From Siphlonurus alternatus (taxonomy: Eukaryota > Arthropoda > Insecta > Ephemeroptera > Siphlonuridae), in the NCBI GenBank assembly GCA_949825025.1, contig OX463786.1, forward strand, positions 13,239,309-13,303,308: a DNA stretch of 64,000 nt. The letters are read 5' to 3'. A program made the position numbers and the translations under genes. The notes below the pieces were generated by a model. It was not told the DNA's origin. It saw nothing but the letters and a program-made list of their open reading frames with translations, and did no database searches. This document shows positions 21,605 through 33,073 of this stretch, piece by piece (position 1 is the stretch's first letter; each line of letters begins with the position of its first letter).

Positions 21605-24600
21605 CTGTGAAAAGTTGGAACAAAGTAGGGAGATAAAACGGGGGAATATTTTTTTTGTATCGTGTAATTCTGCCTTATTTAATCATAATTAAGTTATAAT
21701 TATATTTATACATTTTAGTTTCAAATTATTTTTTCTATTTCGAGTAAGACTCATAATCTCATTAATTAATTATAATTAATACATTAATTTTAATTTTATA
21801 GAAAATAATATACTCTTAAAAATTACACTAACAAAATTGTATGGTTTTTGAAAATATTATAAAAGGTGACACATACACAATTATGCCATGTATAAGAAAC
21901 TCATAAAAAATAATTGTTTTTTTAATAAAACATATAACTATATTTTGTATATATTAATAATTAAACGATGAAATTTAAATTCTCTTTTTCTCTGGTCTAG
22001 CTCCCTTCCCTCGTTATCTGATGTATACCTCAAGACAAAACTTTCGTTACCCCTAACTGATTTATGAACGCTATAAATTCAATACGGTATAAAGGGGTAA
22101 TGATTCGATAAAATTTTAGAGAAGGTGAGGCAAGCGATTGTTAAATCCATTAACGAGTAATTATAACGCTCCCCACGTCTCCATATTGAGCTTGACAAAA
22201 TGGTACAGGGGTGACTAAACTTTTGCCTGGAGCTGTACAGACGCGATGTGAATGGACAATTTGCATGACACTTTTTTATTACAGAAATGGATAGAGGGTG
22301 CAAAGTTATGCTACTCTTAATTTTTTTCAGATTATTTAGAGACCGGGAACTATTTTTAAAAAATTATTGAAAGTCAATTTTAATACGTCACGAGGAGTCT
22401 GTCCTTAAGAAAAGGATAGGCGCTAAACGCCCGTGACGTCATAAAACTGAATTTCAATAATTTTTTAAAAATAGTTCCCCCGCTCTCAAAAATATCTGAA
22501 AAAATTCAGAGTAGCATAATTTGGTACCCTATATCCATTTCTATAATAAAAAAATGTCATGCAAATTCTGCATTGTCAAGTTGACGTCATCTAAAGTGAC
22601 GTTCGGGTTGTTCCGAAGTGTAGATTTTGCAACAACATTCTGTTCACTGTAATATGTAAATGCTTGACATTTTAAACAAAGTTATATAAAAAACCAAGAT
22701 TCTTTCATATGAAAAAGTCGTGCGCAAAATGAACTTACGACATACACTCAAAGATATGAAATGTTACAGTTTATTTCAATAGAATTGCATAATCCTGTTT
22801 CTTGCTGTATGTTCATTAAACATATAGTAATTATAGACGAAGTTTCTTAATTATGAATACTGATGGAGAAATTGCAATTGCGAAATTCAATCTTCAACGT
22901 GTGCAAATAAATTAGAAATATATAATTATAAACTGCATTCATTGCAGTTTTGTATGAAAAGTGAATTAATTAAGTTTCATTTGAGAATTATACTGTCAAA
23001 TAAAAATAAAAAATTACAATTAACTAATAAATAATATACACGCATGCACTTTTTATTAATTTAATATATAAAATAATCATTTTGCATACATATATCCGAT
23101 ATAGACCTTCACGTTTTTAACATTTTTATTTTCACAATTTAAATATACATAAGTATAGCAAGTGTGTTTTTAATCCTGTAAATTATGCAACACTCGTGCT
23201 CGCTCTTTTCTTATTTCAGTAAGGTTTTCCACCGTCTTATAAATCTTCCTTTACTTGAACTCTAGTTTGTTTTTTCCTATCTCATAAATCAACGTCAACA
23301 TTAGAAAGGTACCAGCAATGAAGTTTTAGTGCAAAGAAAATTTTAACTTTTAAGAAGATTGCGCATAGTATAGAATTTGTTTTTCTGGATGTAAATAGTG
23401 AGTTTTACAAATTCAAGAACTTGAGTTTACGATTAAAGCAAGATAGTATAGAAATAGATAAATTTAGAAATTTTATTATTCTGTATCATAACTTTGAAGC
23501 TATTAAAAAAAATTATTGGTGAATTTATATTTTTATTTAATACTTATTGCTTCTTTTGCTTCATTTTAATCAAAGTACGTGTAATTATTTATATTAACTG
23601 TAGCTATGTAGGACTTTATTATTTATTACTGAGCTGGTGCGCTGAGTATACTAGAAGTATTTCATAAATATTTTAGTTATGTATTTTAATTATGTTTGTC
23701 TTTCTTATAATTTATAGTTAGTTAAAAGTTTTATTAATTATATATGTGATATTCTATAGTAAGTTACCTGAACTTATTATTAAGTTGCAATATCAAAGGA
23801 TATTATTATATAAGATTGATATACGTTGCTCTTTTTTGCTTATATACGCGGATTACGTTTTGTTTTAAAAATAAATATAATATTAAATTTGAGCTATCTT
23901 TTGTTGTAATTATTATTATGGTCAAACATTAATCATTAAATTAAATTACATAATGGACAACATACATGAAAAAAATTTATTACAGAAATGAATAGAGGGA
24001 ACCAAATTATGCTACTCTGAATTTTTTCAGATTTTTTTGAGTCCCGGAACTATTATTAAATAATTATTGCAAGTCCTGTAATTTAAGTTGGCACCCTTGA
24101 ATACTTAATAAAAAGATAGGGTAAAAACACCTATTGACGCCTCCAGGGGGCGTGGCCGCACTTTCAATATATTTTTTTTAAAAATAGTTCTGGGTCTCAA
24201 AAATCTCTGAAAAAATTCAGAGTAACATAATTTGGTACCCTCTATTCATTTCTGCAATAAAATTTTTTCATGTATGTTATCCATTATCTTGTTGCAAACT
24301 GCATGATTGAGACTCGAGTAATAAGGTAATATTTTTTTCTAAAGCTGAAAGTACGTGGTTTCTAAAGTTCCTTATGTTCCTATGGTTATAAGCATTTAAC
24401 TATTGAGATTGGTCAGTTATAATATGGTCAATGTTCAAAAGAAAACATCCAGAATTATTCCCAATAAATAATTTGCTTCATGATCATAATACCAGAAATA
24501 AAGATAATATTCTTATGTGCAAACATAACTCTGTTTTTGCTGATAAGAATCCATATCATCAATGTGCTAAAATATATAACTTTCTTCCTAGCTGTTTAAA

Positions 24601-27600
24601 AATATTGTCAGTAACTCACTTTTTAAATCCAAATTAAAACAATTGTTAATAGTAAATGAATTTTATTCTGTAAAAAAGTTTTTTGCAAAGAAATTTCCGA
24701 AAAATTGTCTCCAATATCTAACTTAATTATGTAAAATGAATGTATGACGATATATTTTTTTATTGATATCATTTTGTTATTTTGTGGTTGCATGTTTTAG
24801 TGTAGGTATATTATTTTATTTGACGTGATATATGTTGTCCTGTACAACCAAATTTGTTCGAAATAAATTATTATTATTATTGTCACATATATGTATAAAA
24901 AAATGTTAAAAATTATAAAAAAAAATATTGACTTTTTGACAATTCATATAAAATATTTTCATTTCTTATTCATGATAAGATGTAATATTTTTATGCATAT
25001 AAATCACTGATGCACTTACTTCTTTATGATCATGAAATGTCTCGTCGTTAAAAAAAATAATAAACCCACATGCAACTGAAGAAATCAATATTTGCTGCCC
25101 GGTTTTAAGGTCATAATATATAACAAACTTGTCTGCTGACTGCGCAAAATCATAATAAAAACACACATGATTGCAAAAACTTCTTGGACGAGATGTTAAC
25201 CATAATGTAAACAAAAGTTTAACGTTGGCTTGCGGTGTTTTGCCATGTCGTGTAGTTACAGGGGTTCAGTGATATATAAACTTTAGGTTGAGCGTAGCGC
25301 AGTGAGTGCATTGACCGATTCTCACCAAAGTCAAGCAACGTCGAGCGTGATTATAGTGACATTTGATATAGTAATAATTGTAACTCATCGTTTAATGCTG
25401 CTATAGAAAAAATTTCCAATCACAACATGTATAATGTGCACTTTATAACATACTATTTATCGTAATTATCGCTATTTTCATCTCGACAGGTGGTAGGTGC
25501 ATGGGAGCCACTGCATCACTATATATATAATATATTGCAAGATTTATAAAGTTCATATAGTCCAGCAAGCGAGAGTTGGACCACGGAAATGACGTAATTT
25601 CAGTAGTTTTTGCTTCCGGTTGCCATGTTATAACCCGCAATCGGAAGTTCCCGTACGTCATTTCCGGCAATTAAAACAGATTCAGATTCAGAATAGGTTT
25701 TATTCAAATTCACATAATACAAATACAGAGTTAGGATTCAAAACAATTAAGTCTTATTATATCATCTCTACCTGCGGGGTTTTACAATTTTTTTTGATTT
25801 TTTTATTATTTGCTTAAAAATATAAATTTAAAAGTCTCAAGTATTCCACAGTGTCCAAAGTAAGTCTCTTAGTCAAATTTGTTGATTCACTCATTGTACA
25901 CTAATAAATTTTTTAATTTGTTTTAATTGATTTAATTAATTGAGCGATTTATCATTTTTTTTTCTTTGCACAACATGTGAATGAGTGGTGGGCGCACGTT
26001 TAATTTTGTAAAGTGTATCTCGTGGCACAGTTTTGCCAGCTGGAGCTGGTTGACGGGGGCGGGGGATTTCTGCTGCTGCTGGTCTCACGTTACTCGCCGC
26101 GGTGCAATCTCGGCTCCTCAGTTCCCAAGGTCGCACGTTTGAAGGGATGCATTTCTCAGAGCTTGCTCCCCTGACTGATGAAACACTGACGTCAGAGCCA
26201 TGTGTTTCGGAAAACTGCAATGTTGTCGGTTTGTCATTTTTGCTGCATTCTGCCTCGTCCACCGCCATTGTCGCGTTGTGTGATGGTGCACTTGACAACT
26301 GCTCTTTTGTATATGTGAAGCCATCTACCACTATGTTGCCGTGTCTAACAAATGCATGCTTGCCTTTGCCTCTAGCTATGTTGAGGTGGTGCTGGAGTTC
26401 TTTGCGATCGCGTCGCTCTTTTTTTGTTAGGTCATGAAGTATTTTGAAGTTTCCACATTGCTTATTTTTCTTCATTGTTTCACATTTCTTATTAAAATTT
26501 GCGATCTTGCATACAATTGGTCGTTTACCTCGGTTGCGGCCAACACGGAATGCCTCCGAAATTCCATTTTCACCCATATCTACTTTTAATGACATGCAAA
26601 TGTCAGTCACAGTCTCCTCGCATGTCTGATCAGAGGCTTCATCAACACCAAAAATTATAATGTTATTTTTTCTGTTCTTACTTTCTTGTGCGTCCAGTGC
26701 TCGTTGAAGTTCGTCGTTGGCCCTTTTCAGGCAGCTTACTTCGTGGTTGAACTGAGCTTGCAATGCAATACGCTCAGCACGCTCGTCGAACAACAAATTT
26801 CTCAGTACATCAAATTCCTTTCTAAAATAGTCCATCATTTCACTGGTATCCATTGCTAATTTATTTAAGATTCACCTTGCACAGTTACAAATACTTTCTT
26901 CGCGTTGTAGATCAACAAATTAATTTTTCTCACACAGTGACGCTAAGGGCTGTTTACCCGTTCGCGCCATCTTATTAAAACAAAGTTAAATTTGAACCGA
27001 GTATAACGCAACCCGCTCCATTTGGATGCTGAACAAATTGCATAACCTCAAGGCGAGAATTTAAAACCCAAACTTTTATGGTAATATGTGTTTTCTGAAT
27101 AAAAACCTTTTGAATCTGAATCTGAATATGATTTTTTTTTTCTTTTGGTGAGGAGGAAATTTAATTATTGTCGATTGATTTGCAATAAAGAAAATAATTA
27201 CTAATTATATTCTAATTATATAATTAAATAGCTATAATAATTAATTGAGTTTTTCATGGTACGGCTATTGACATGGGTCACCATTATTCCGTACCCCCTT
27301 TAGATATTTCATAAATTTAATTTTTTTTATTTAACATTGGTTGAATTGGAGCCTCCATTTTCCTTTTTTCATTGATTCTATACCTGTGTCTGATAGTATA
27401 ATGTCTTTTTCATAATTTTAATCAATCACTACGTTCACATGATGGTGTTTCTTACGTATCCGTTGAAAAGTACGCCTTATAAAAATAACATTATCCGTCG
27501 TCAACGAATACGTATTAAACACCGTCATGTAAACGCAGTGAATGATAAAATAAAATAAATAATTTATATTCTTTTTCATTTGTCCCATGGGCACAGTTCT

Positions 27601-30452
27601 TACTTTTGACTTAATAATATATTTTTGTAATATATGTATTCTGTATTGCCCATGAAAGAGATAATAAAAATAAAATAATATAAAATTCAAATTTCAATAG
27701 AACCAGCTCATCATCAGGAGTCTATTGAACTGGTTACTAATCCTTCTAGATAACTTCATTCATGCCCTGTTATAGGCTGTTATAAATAAAAGCAACCCCA
27801 AAAAAACACCATCCAGAACTTAAATTTATTTAAACTCATTACGTATAAATCATACATTTGTCAGTTTAATTAAATTTAAGTACAGTTCGATGAACAAAAC
27901 CAGTTGTATCAGGATAAAGTTAAATTTTAATTACATTATGAGAAAATCTGTAAGAATTTATGTCACCTCTTTTTCCATCTCTCTTTGCTTTCTAACAAGT
28001 CTGGCGCTTGCGTGCTGGCGCCTATCGTACTAGGCGCCGTATTGAGGCGCCACAATGCAGCACAGTGGTCGTGTAACAGTCTTTGTGTCTACTACTTATC
28101 CTCACCAAGATAAAACTGCACAACAATGGCACTGGGGACACTCAACAATCTTGCATCGACAATCGGTAAGATAATTTTTAATTTTAAAATCATTTTATTT
28201 TTTGTTAATTATATCATTTTGGTTTTTAAGAATTATCGATTTTTTTTTAGAGTTTTGTGGTTCTTCCGCATAGCTTGCGTGATCCAATCATATGGTCCGT
28301 GTTACCATGCGGCTACAACATGCAATATGTTGTCTGCAGTGAGGTAGTTCCGAGGAAAGTTTTACAATTATTTGATCGTTTGCATGATAACGACGTGTGT
28401 TGCATTTTTTATTAATAAAAATATATCATATTTGGAAAAACTGTCATGATAATTTTTGATACTGAAAATTTTATTTAAAAGAGGTCAAATTTTACAAACA
28501 TTTTTTTAAAAAAATCAAAATCGAGATTATCTTTCTAAATATATCAGAAATACTGCGTTCACATGAATGATTTTTTTTTATTGACGATGTTTGATTAATG
28601 TTGTATTATGAAGTATTAATAAATTCATCAGTACTTGGGTGCACGGCTAAATATTACCTATTCTCAAAAACGAATCAAGAAGACGAAGTTGTATTGATAA
28701 AATTGTATTAAGACACCCACACGACAACGTATTAGCATTAATTATAATGAATAATAATTTACTAAATATAATTATTATAATTGTATAGTTATTTTTTTCT
28801 GATTTTAAGAAATATTATATACATACATATATAACCAGGAAATATTTTCTTTAATTGATATAACTGAGAACATCATAATCAAAGCCAGGTAAATGACTGT
28901 AATATAAATACTACATTTCAGGTATTGAGATTAGGAATATAGCTCTTATCCAAAATGTAAATATTCAGTTTTGAAGCCAACGGTCTCAATTATATTCACT
29001 TTTATGAATTATGATATAATATTATAGTAGAAAATTCCTTGTATATGTCTTAATATTAACTAAGTTTTCAGTATATAATTTTTATACGCTTAAAGCAGAG
29101 TAACAACGTATATTAGCATATTATTATATGTAAAGTATTTAAGTTTAACATGTTCTGTTAATGCAATTTAAAAATATCGTTTCGCCATTGAAATCATCAA
29201 CTTCAAAAATAGTTAACTCCAATTTCGATCTGATAATAACTGTCGCTAATAATTATATAAAAAATGTTCATTCATATTTACTGCAGTGAGAATACATGAG
29301 CTTTGTATCGCAATGAAATAAGGTTCATTATATAAATAAAAAACTCAAAAATATACAACTCGTCTATTTCCTGTCACAATATTGAAAATCTATATCATGA
29401 CCCAGTTAGAAGTTGAAGATTTATTATTAAGATATATAATTATAAAGTTTTATGGTTTTGTAATACAGGTGTACATGTTTTATTTTCTTGGGAATCTCTG
29501 TACACTTTAGAAGAATTTTTAATGATGTTCTGAACTTTGCATGAATGTAGAAAAATCGATGTAATTGCACCAATTATTTCAATTATATTTTAATGAGAAT
29601 TTTATCTGCATATACCATTTTTTTTAATGAAAATATCACGCACCGTAACAAAATCTCATTACACTGAAAATAATTTAGTTCATGGTAAAAGTTAAATTAT
29701 CTTTTTATTTTTAATATTAAAACTTAAAATGTTATGTAAAATAATAAATATATCTATATTATACTTATAGATATTGCTAATACTCGTAAACGATTGAAGA
29801 GAAAGAACTTAATTGCAATTAAAAAGCTTAAAATATTATTCAGTAAATAAAGTAAAAATAGAATAAACAAAATATTGCACAGAGCGGGAAAAATTATTTA
29901 ATAAAGATTTTTATTTTTAATTTATCGGAAGAGACGATCACACCCTTTTTTGGCGCCATTCCTTTTCGTCCCTCGTCCACAATAATGAACTATCTGCCTA
30001 CCACGATTTCGTTGCAATAATGAGCTATCTGCTATTTCAGGTTAACGCAATTATGATTTGTAAATATTTACATACAACATATACAACGTGAAGTTCATTT
30101 TTTGTTGTGCTCACCTGAAATAGCAGATAGCTCATTATAGCGGACGAGGGACGCTATATCACAGTCCTGGGATATGACATAAAAAATGAATGTAGTCGTA
30201 AAAAATGAAGTTTTCAATATTTTTTTAAGAATTCTTCCAGATAAGAAGAAGAAAAAAAAAACATAAAAAAACAGTAAATTGTGTATACTCTATTCAATAT
30301 TTCTTGAGATTGATAAATCAATTGTATAGTCTCTCAAAGATAAGGTTGATCTGAAATTTCTCCAATACAATCCTATATAGAGAGATGACGTCAGTACAAT
30401 CATATTCTGAATGGACTTTACCTGAAAAAACGAAGAGCAAAGACCGAAGCAT
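21258..30452 (-). CDS. Trissin-like neuropeptide precursor (two coding exons)
   Basis: Exons 30452-30422 and 21604-21258 join in phase 1 to give a 125-residue secreted precursor. Residues 1-18 form a signal peptide (MLRSLLFVFSGLLFLCAS) completed only by the join. The mature peptide region holds six cysteines at 27, 30, 34, 38, 46 and 47, a C-x2-C-x3-C-x3-C-x7-C-C pattern identical to insect trissin, and shares CxTCG and CC-x-N-[FY] features. It ends at Lys-Lys-Arg (52-54), a prohormone cleavage site, followed by a low-complexity C-terminal peptide with an alanine run. Trissin signals through a G-protein-coupled receptor in arthropod nervous systems. The 8.8-kb intron contains MITEs, LINE ends and an ORF1-only element. 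An acceptor-like CAG just upstream of the start exon implies a further 5' non-coding exon. Confidence 0.88.
22026..22237. mobile_element. Tc1-like MITE, copy 1
   Basis: The left end TACCTCAAGACAAAACTTTC and the right end, reading outward-in as TACAGCTCCAGGCAAAAGTT, are inverted repeats of the Tc1 type (the GACAAAA/GGCAAAA then GT-CACCCC pattern), flanked by TA. About 210 bp, non-coding. Copy 2 is at 39748-39956. Confidence 0.6.
22251..22577. mobile_element. Palindromic MITE family E, copy 1
   Basis: Ends AATGGACAATTTGCATGACA and its approximate inverse at 22552-22577. Inner arms carry GAAATGGATAGAGGGTGCAA, TTTTTCAGA and AAAAATTATTGAAAGTCAAT, with GTGACGTCAT near the centre. Abuts Tc1 MITE copy 1. 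Confidence 0.75.
22600..23940. other. Trissin intron, AT-rich, nothing recognised
   Basis: No exon, SINE or TIR structure could be supported. Composition is strongly A/T with short poly-A and poly-T runs. Confidence 0.4.
23951..24286. mobile_element. Palindromic MITE family E, copy 2
   Basis: TAATGGACAACATACATGAA and TTCATGTATGTTATCCATTA form the ends. The core has GAATAGAGGGAACC, CTCTGAATTTTTTCAG and its inverse. The centre differs from copy 1 (CCTCCAGGGGGCGTGG) but matches copy 4 at 59428. Confidence 0.75.
24350..24880 (+). mobile_element. LINE 3' end with (ATT)n tail
   Basis: The frame 24431-24637 reads LLHDHNTRNKDNI and later YNFLPSCLK, matching the H-x-[HY]-NTRN ... YN-x-LP pattern at the C-terminus of many CR1/L2-like polymerases. 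About 240 bp of 3' untranslated sequence follow, ending in AATAAATTATTATTATTATT. Everything 5' of the last 70 codons is lost. Confidence 0.6.
25283..25352 (+). mobile_element. 5S-derived SINE head fragment
   Basis: GCGCAGTGAGTGCATTGACC, then CAAAGTCAAGCAACGTCGAG, corresponds to the 5S rRNA-like head of the SINE at 43932. The tail is missing. Confidence 0.6.
25584..25666. repeat. 13-bp inverted repeat
   Basis: CGGAAATGACGTA (25584-25596) is the exact inverse of TACGTCATTTCCG (25654-25666), enclosing about 57 bp with two further CCGGTTG/CAATCGG half-matches. Probably a very small MITE or its remnant. Confidence 0.5.
25676..26985 (-). mobile_element. ORF1-only non-LTR retroelement
   Basis: Minus-strand unit of about 1.3 kb: a short 5' leader (from about 26985), one intact ORF, then about 250 bp of 3' untranslated sequence with TGAATAAAACC and a terminal (TCTGAA)n tail at 25678-25693. 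No endonuclease or reverse transcriptase is present between ORF1 and the tail. This is the layout of an L1-derived HAL1 element in mammals: ORF1 alone, moved by another element's polymerase. Internal deletion of a single full-length copy is an alternative. Confidence 0.6.
25936..26853 (-). CDS. L1-like ORF1 RNA-binding protein
   Basis: 305 codons from a genuine ATG (26853) to stop, without disruption. Residues about 10-60 form a heptad-rich coiled coil (FDVLRNLLFDERAERIALQA and on). From about residue 63, KNNIIIFGVDEA gives the first strand of an RRM-like fold, followed by FRVGRNRGKRPIVCKIANF, the second conserved block, then a basic CTD-like segment (LTKKERRDRKELQHHLNIAR). This order matches the ORF1 proteins of L1-type and related LINEs, which coat element RNA as trimers. 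The C-terminal 110 residues are Ser/Pro-rich and family-specific. Intactness implies recent activity or selection. Confidence 0.75.
   Translation of the reverse strand: MDTSEMMDYFRKEFDVLRNLLFDERAERIALQAQFNHEVSCLKRANDELQRALDAQESKNRKNNIIIFGVDEASDQTCEETVTDICMSLKVDMGENGISEAFRVGRNRGKRPIVCKIANFNKKCETMKKNKQCGNFKILHDLTKKERRDRKELQHHLNIARGKGKHAFVRHGNIVVDGFTYTKEQLSSAPSHNATMAVDEAECSKNDKPTTLQFSETHGSDVSVSSVRGASSEKCIPSNVRPWELRSRDCTAASNVRPAAAEIPRPRQPAPAGKTVPRDTLYKIKRAPTTHSHVVQRKKNDKSLN
26990..27126 (+). mobile_element. Retroelement 3' end facing the ORF1 element
   Basis: Plus-strand TCTGAATAAAAACC followed by GAATCTGAATCTGAA is the same type of 3' terminus as the ORF1 element, but in opposite orientation. 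The two meet head to head near 26985. It may be a truncated relative or the 3' piece of a twin-priming inversion. Confidence 0.45.
27427..27540. mobile_element. Small palindromic MITE, copy 1
   Basis: Ends CACTACGTTCACATGATGG and its approximate inverse (CCGTCATGTAAACGCAGTG). The interior has GTCGTCAACGAATACGTATT. A closely related copy is at 50621-50733 and a weak fragment at about 28550. The superfamily is uncertain because no clear target duplication is seen. Confidence 0.7.
28050..28165 (+). CDS. Putative first coding exon of an unrecognised gene
   Basis: ATG at 28126 in favourable context (AACAATGGC) starts MALGTLNNLASTI plus one base, followed directly by donor GTAAGAT. The 70-100 bases upstream are less AT-rich and repeat GGCGCC, suggesting a leader or promoter. 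It lies on the plus strand inside the trissin intron. Downstream exons were not securely found. The terminal exon at 38078-38231 could belong to the same gene, but its phase needs at least one intervening exon. The peptide is too short to identify. Confidence 0.35.
28166..29960. other. AT-rich intergenic or intronic DNA
   Basis: No convincing exon on either strand. A short relic of the CACTACGTTCACATG MITE (about 28550-28610) is followed near 28655 by a segment (ACCTATTCTCAAAAAC) that recurs at about 31937; otherwise featureless. Confidence 0.4.
29967..30153. mobile_element. Palindromic element with CGTCCCTCGTCC ends
   Basis: CGTCCCTCGTCC at 29967 is mirrored by GGACGAGGGACG at 30142-30153. 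An inner segment, AATGAGCTATCTGCTATTTC, is mirrored at 30115-30136. The left arm contains a second, degenerate version of the inner block, indicating internal duplication. Non-coding. Confidence 0.65.
30422..30452 (-). CDS. Trissin exon 1 (signal peptide start)
   Basis: 31 coding nt: ATG then nine codons for LRSLLFVFS and one base, followed by GTAAAG. The single overhanging G joins the GG at 21604-21603 to make Gly and continues a hydrophobic signal core. A TTGTTTTCAG acceptor 28 bases upstream of the ATG suggests the exon begins at about 30473 after a 5' untranslated exon not identified here. Confidence 0.8.
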
Positions 30453-30679
30453 GATGTTGAAATAGTCGCAGCACGGCTGAAAACAAACAATAAATACAAT
30501 TATTAGATTTTTTCACAAGAAATACTTAGAACATAATTTTATCAATAACTTGAACGTGTCCGTGTTTTAAGTGAATTAAAAAAATGAGTAAAAAAAGAAA
30601 CAGTATTGAATTTAATTAGTGGCGGGTCAGTATAGGGGTAGTTTTAATATATTCATCCTTTATTCTCTTTTTTTCTATT

Positions 30680-30780
30680 GAAGGAGTCATCGTAGAAGGT
30701 TTTCTGGGATGGTCTGTTGTAACCGTTGTCAGGAGTTTATTAAATTGGCTACTGAACCTTCTTCGATGACTCGATCCTTC
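30680..30780. mobile_element. Short TIR element related to 19634-19916
   Basis: GAGTCATCGTAGAAGGTT and its inverse (AACCTTCTTCGATGACTC) enclose about 55 bp that include TTGTCAGGAGTTTATTAAAT. It matches the outer arms of the element in IRP1 intron 2, but without the nested hAT-like MITE. Confidence 0.65.
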
Positions 30781-30976
30781 TATATTAGAAAAATATGTCT
30801 TTCATTCAACATGACACAAATAGTGTACGTATAAAATTAGACATAGATATAAAATAATACAGACATGCAACATGCATAATTAAAAATCAAATACAGGAAA
30901 CCCAAATACAGTTACAGCAGTTACAGTACACAATTCAGTGCTTTGTTGTTATGATTAGAAACACACATAAATATCT

Positions 30977-31154
30977 CAGGCGCGGATCCAGGGGGGGGGG
31001 GGGAGCTGGAGGGGCTGCAGCCCTCTCCCTCCAAAAAGTTTTTTTGGGTTTAACATTGGCAATGTAGGCATTTCCCCCACTCCAATTTTTTTTAACAATG
31101 GCCTTATGGATGTCGAGGTAGCCCCTCCGAAATTTTTTTCTGGATCCGTGCCTG
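30977..31154. mobile_element. hAT-like MITE (CAGGCGCGGATCC ends), copy 1
   Basis: CAGGCGCGGATCCAG at the left and CTGGATCCGTGCCTG at the right are inverted repeats. The interior includes a G run and TTTAACATTGGCAATG. Flanking 8-mers do not match, so the target duplication is decayed. Confidence 0.75.
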
Positions 31155-32010
31155 ATAATTATAGTATTTAGATCTTAAGGAGTCAGACATCTCCATCAAA
31201 GTTATACATAGTCATTGATTGATTTGGTTCTAGCAATACAAATATTCAAATGATGTTGATTGAAAATTTGATTACACGTACAGTTATGCAAGTACAAGTA
31301 CTTGGTTCACCTATATGAAATTTAGAAAAACAACACAATAATAATGGTGTGTACCTCGTAAAATAAGAGTAATTTATTTTAAAACGTTTGACTGCAATGC
31401 AAGTACATTTCAACAAATTTAAGATTACCACCGGAATGGGCCGGAAATGGAAGGATTTTGACTGAATTATGAACACTAAAACTGTATAACATTTTGCATA
31501 TATACTGTATAGTTAGAAATCAACAGTATAAATTAAATCTATCTGCAAAGTTTCAGGTTCAAAACTGAAAGTACACAAACCTCGTACTTCCGGTTACTTC
31601 CGATAATCTTAGATTTGTTGAACTGTATGTTAGAAAAGTTTGATTTGATTTTTCTTTCCTCGTACAGCAACAACATGGAAGTACAGTGGCGAGTTATTGC
31701 ATGTTCCAGGTCATGTCGTATATTACACGAGAGAACTTATTTACTGAATAAATATTTTGGTTGACATATAACATTATTATTATTGGTGTTTTTGTGCCAT
31801 TAACAATATAATATAGTTCACTGTATTAGAGGAAATTTATGATACGAAACTATGCAATAAATTGTCATACAAGTTTATGCACACTCGTCGCGCCTCTAAA
31901 AATTTACCTTTAAGGGTGCATGGCTGTTTGACCTATTCTCAAAAACAGATCAAGAAGAAGAAGAAGAGGCGATCAGGAGTGTACAGTTTATTTAAACAAA
32001 TTATAAGTTG

Positions 32011-32363
32011 TAATGGACAACCTGCATAATTTTTTTATTAAAAAATATTTTGTCCTTAAGTCACATGTATTTTCATTTTCTTTTCAGATTTTTTTTTTTT
32101 TTTTTTACTCCAACACTTTTAAAATCCTGCTGCAAAACGCTGTGACATCATAGTCATGTAAATATTTAACATGCAAGCATATAGGGAAAGACGTTGCATG
32201 ACTATGAATTCATAGCGCCTCTCGAATCTTCTTGTTTTTAAGGGTGTTAAGAGTGTTCAAAAAATTCTGAAAAAATTGTCAATAATATTATATGTCAAGG
32301 TGTTTTATCGGAGACTTTCCAAATATGGAATAAAAAGCAATACAGGTTTACAGGTTGTCCATA
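32011..32363. mobile_element. MITE with family-E ends and a distinct core (F1)
   Basis: TAATGGACAACCTGCAT at the left and GGTTGTCCATA at the right are family-E termini. The interior instead shares CATAGTCATGTAAATATTTA and ACATGCAAGCATA with the element at 36030-36300. Confidence 0.65.
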
Positions 32364-32904
32364 GCATTGTGTAATTTTTAAATTGATTATTGATCCATGC
32401 TTTGAGATGGCGCTCTTATTTTTTAGATATAATACTTTAGAGTGGCAGACTTAATTGCATTCTTGAAGTGACATAAAGTCGATGGAGTGCAATGCATGCG
32501 ATTTAATTTAAAAAGAGAAATAATATTGTTTATAAGATTTATCGTCATTGAAGTCACAATAAAGTATAATAAGAACAAAAAATGACGTTATATACTGACT
32601 CATTTATTTTCTTTTATGCTTTTATCATTTTATAATAATATTAATTTAAAAAAAAAGGGTTGAAAATACATTCCTCTCAAGCTGTATTATATTAAATTTA
32701 TACATGTGTATTTTATTATATACTGTAATAACTGCATATAATATCACAATTATGAAAACAAAATTGTATTTAAAGGAATGCAATTATTATACAGTTAATT
32801 ATGGTAATTGTTTACGTTTAATTTGAAAATTAAAAAAAAAATTAATTTATTTCTTCTAAGCAAATGTAAATTTTAATTAAACAAGCATATGAAACAGGAA
32901 TAAA

Positions 32905-33073
32905 ACCAGGAATATCCAGGGGTTGGGGAGGCAAATTTTGGATTTAACATGGGAAATATAGGCATTTCTCCCACTCCCAATTTTTTTTAACATTGGCTTT
33001 ATGAAGGCAGCCCACCCCCAAATTTTTCAGACCCCCCCCCCCTTACCAAATTCTTTTTCTGGATCCGCGCCTG
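32905..33073. mobile_element. hAT-like MITE (CAGGCGCGGATCC ends), copy 2
   Basis: The right end CTGGATCCGCGCCTG is intact; the left end is degraded (AATATCCAGGGG). Interior blocks (CATTTCTCCCACTCC, TTTTTTTTAACATTGG) match copy 1 at 30977. Confidence 0.65.
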
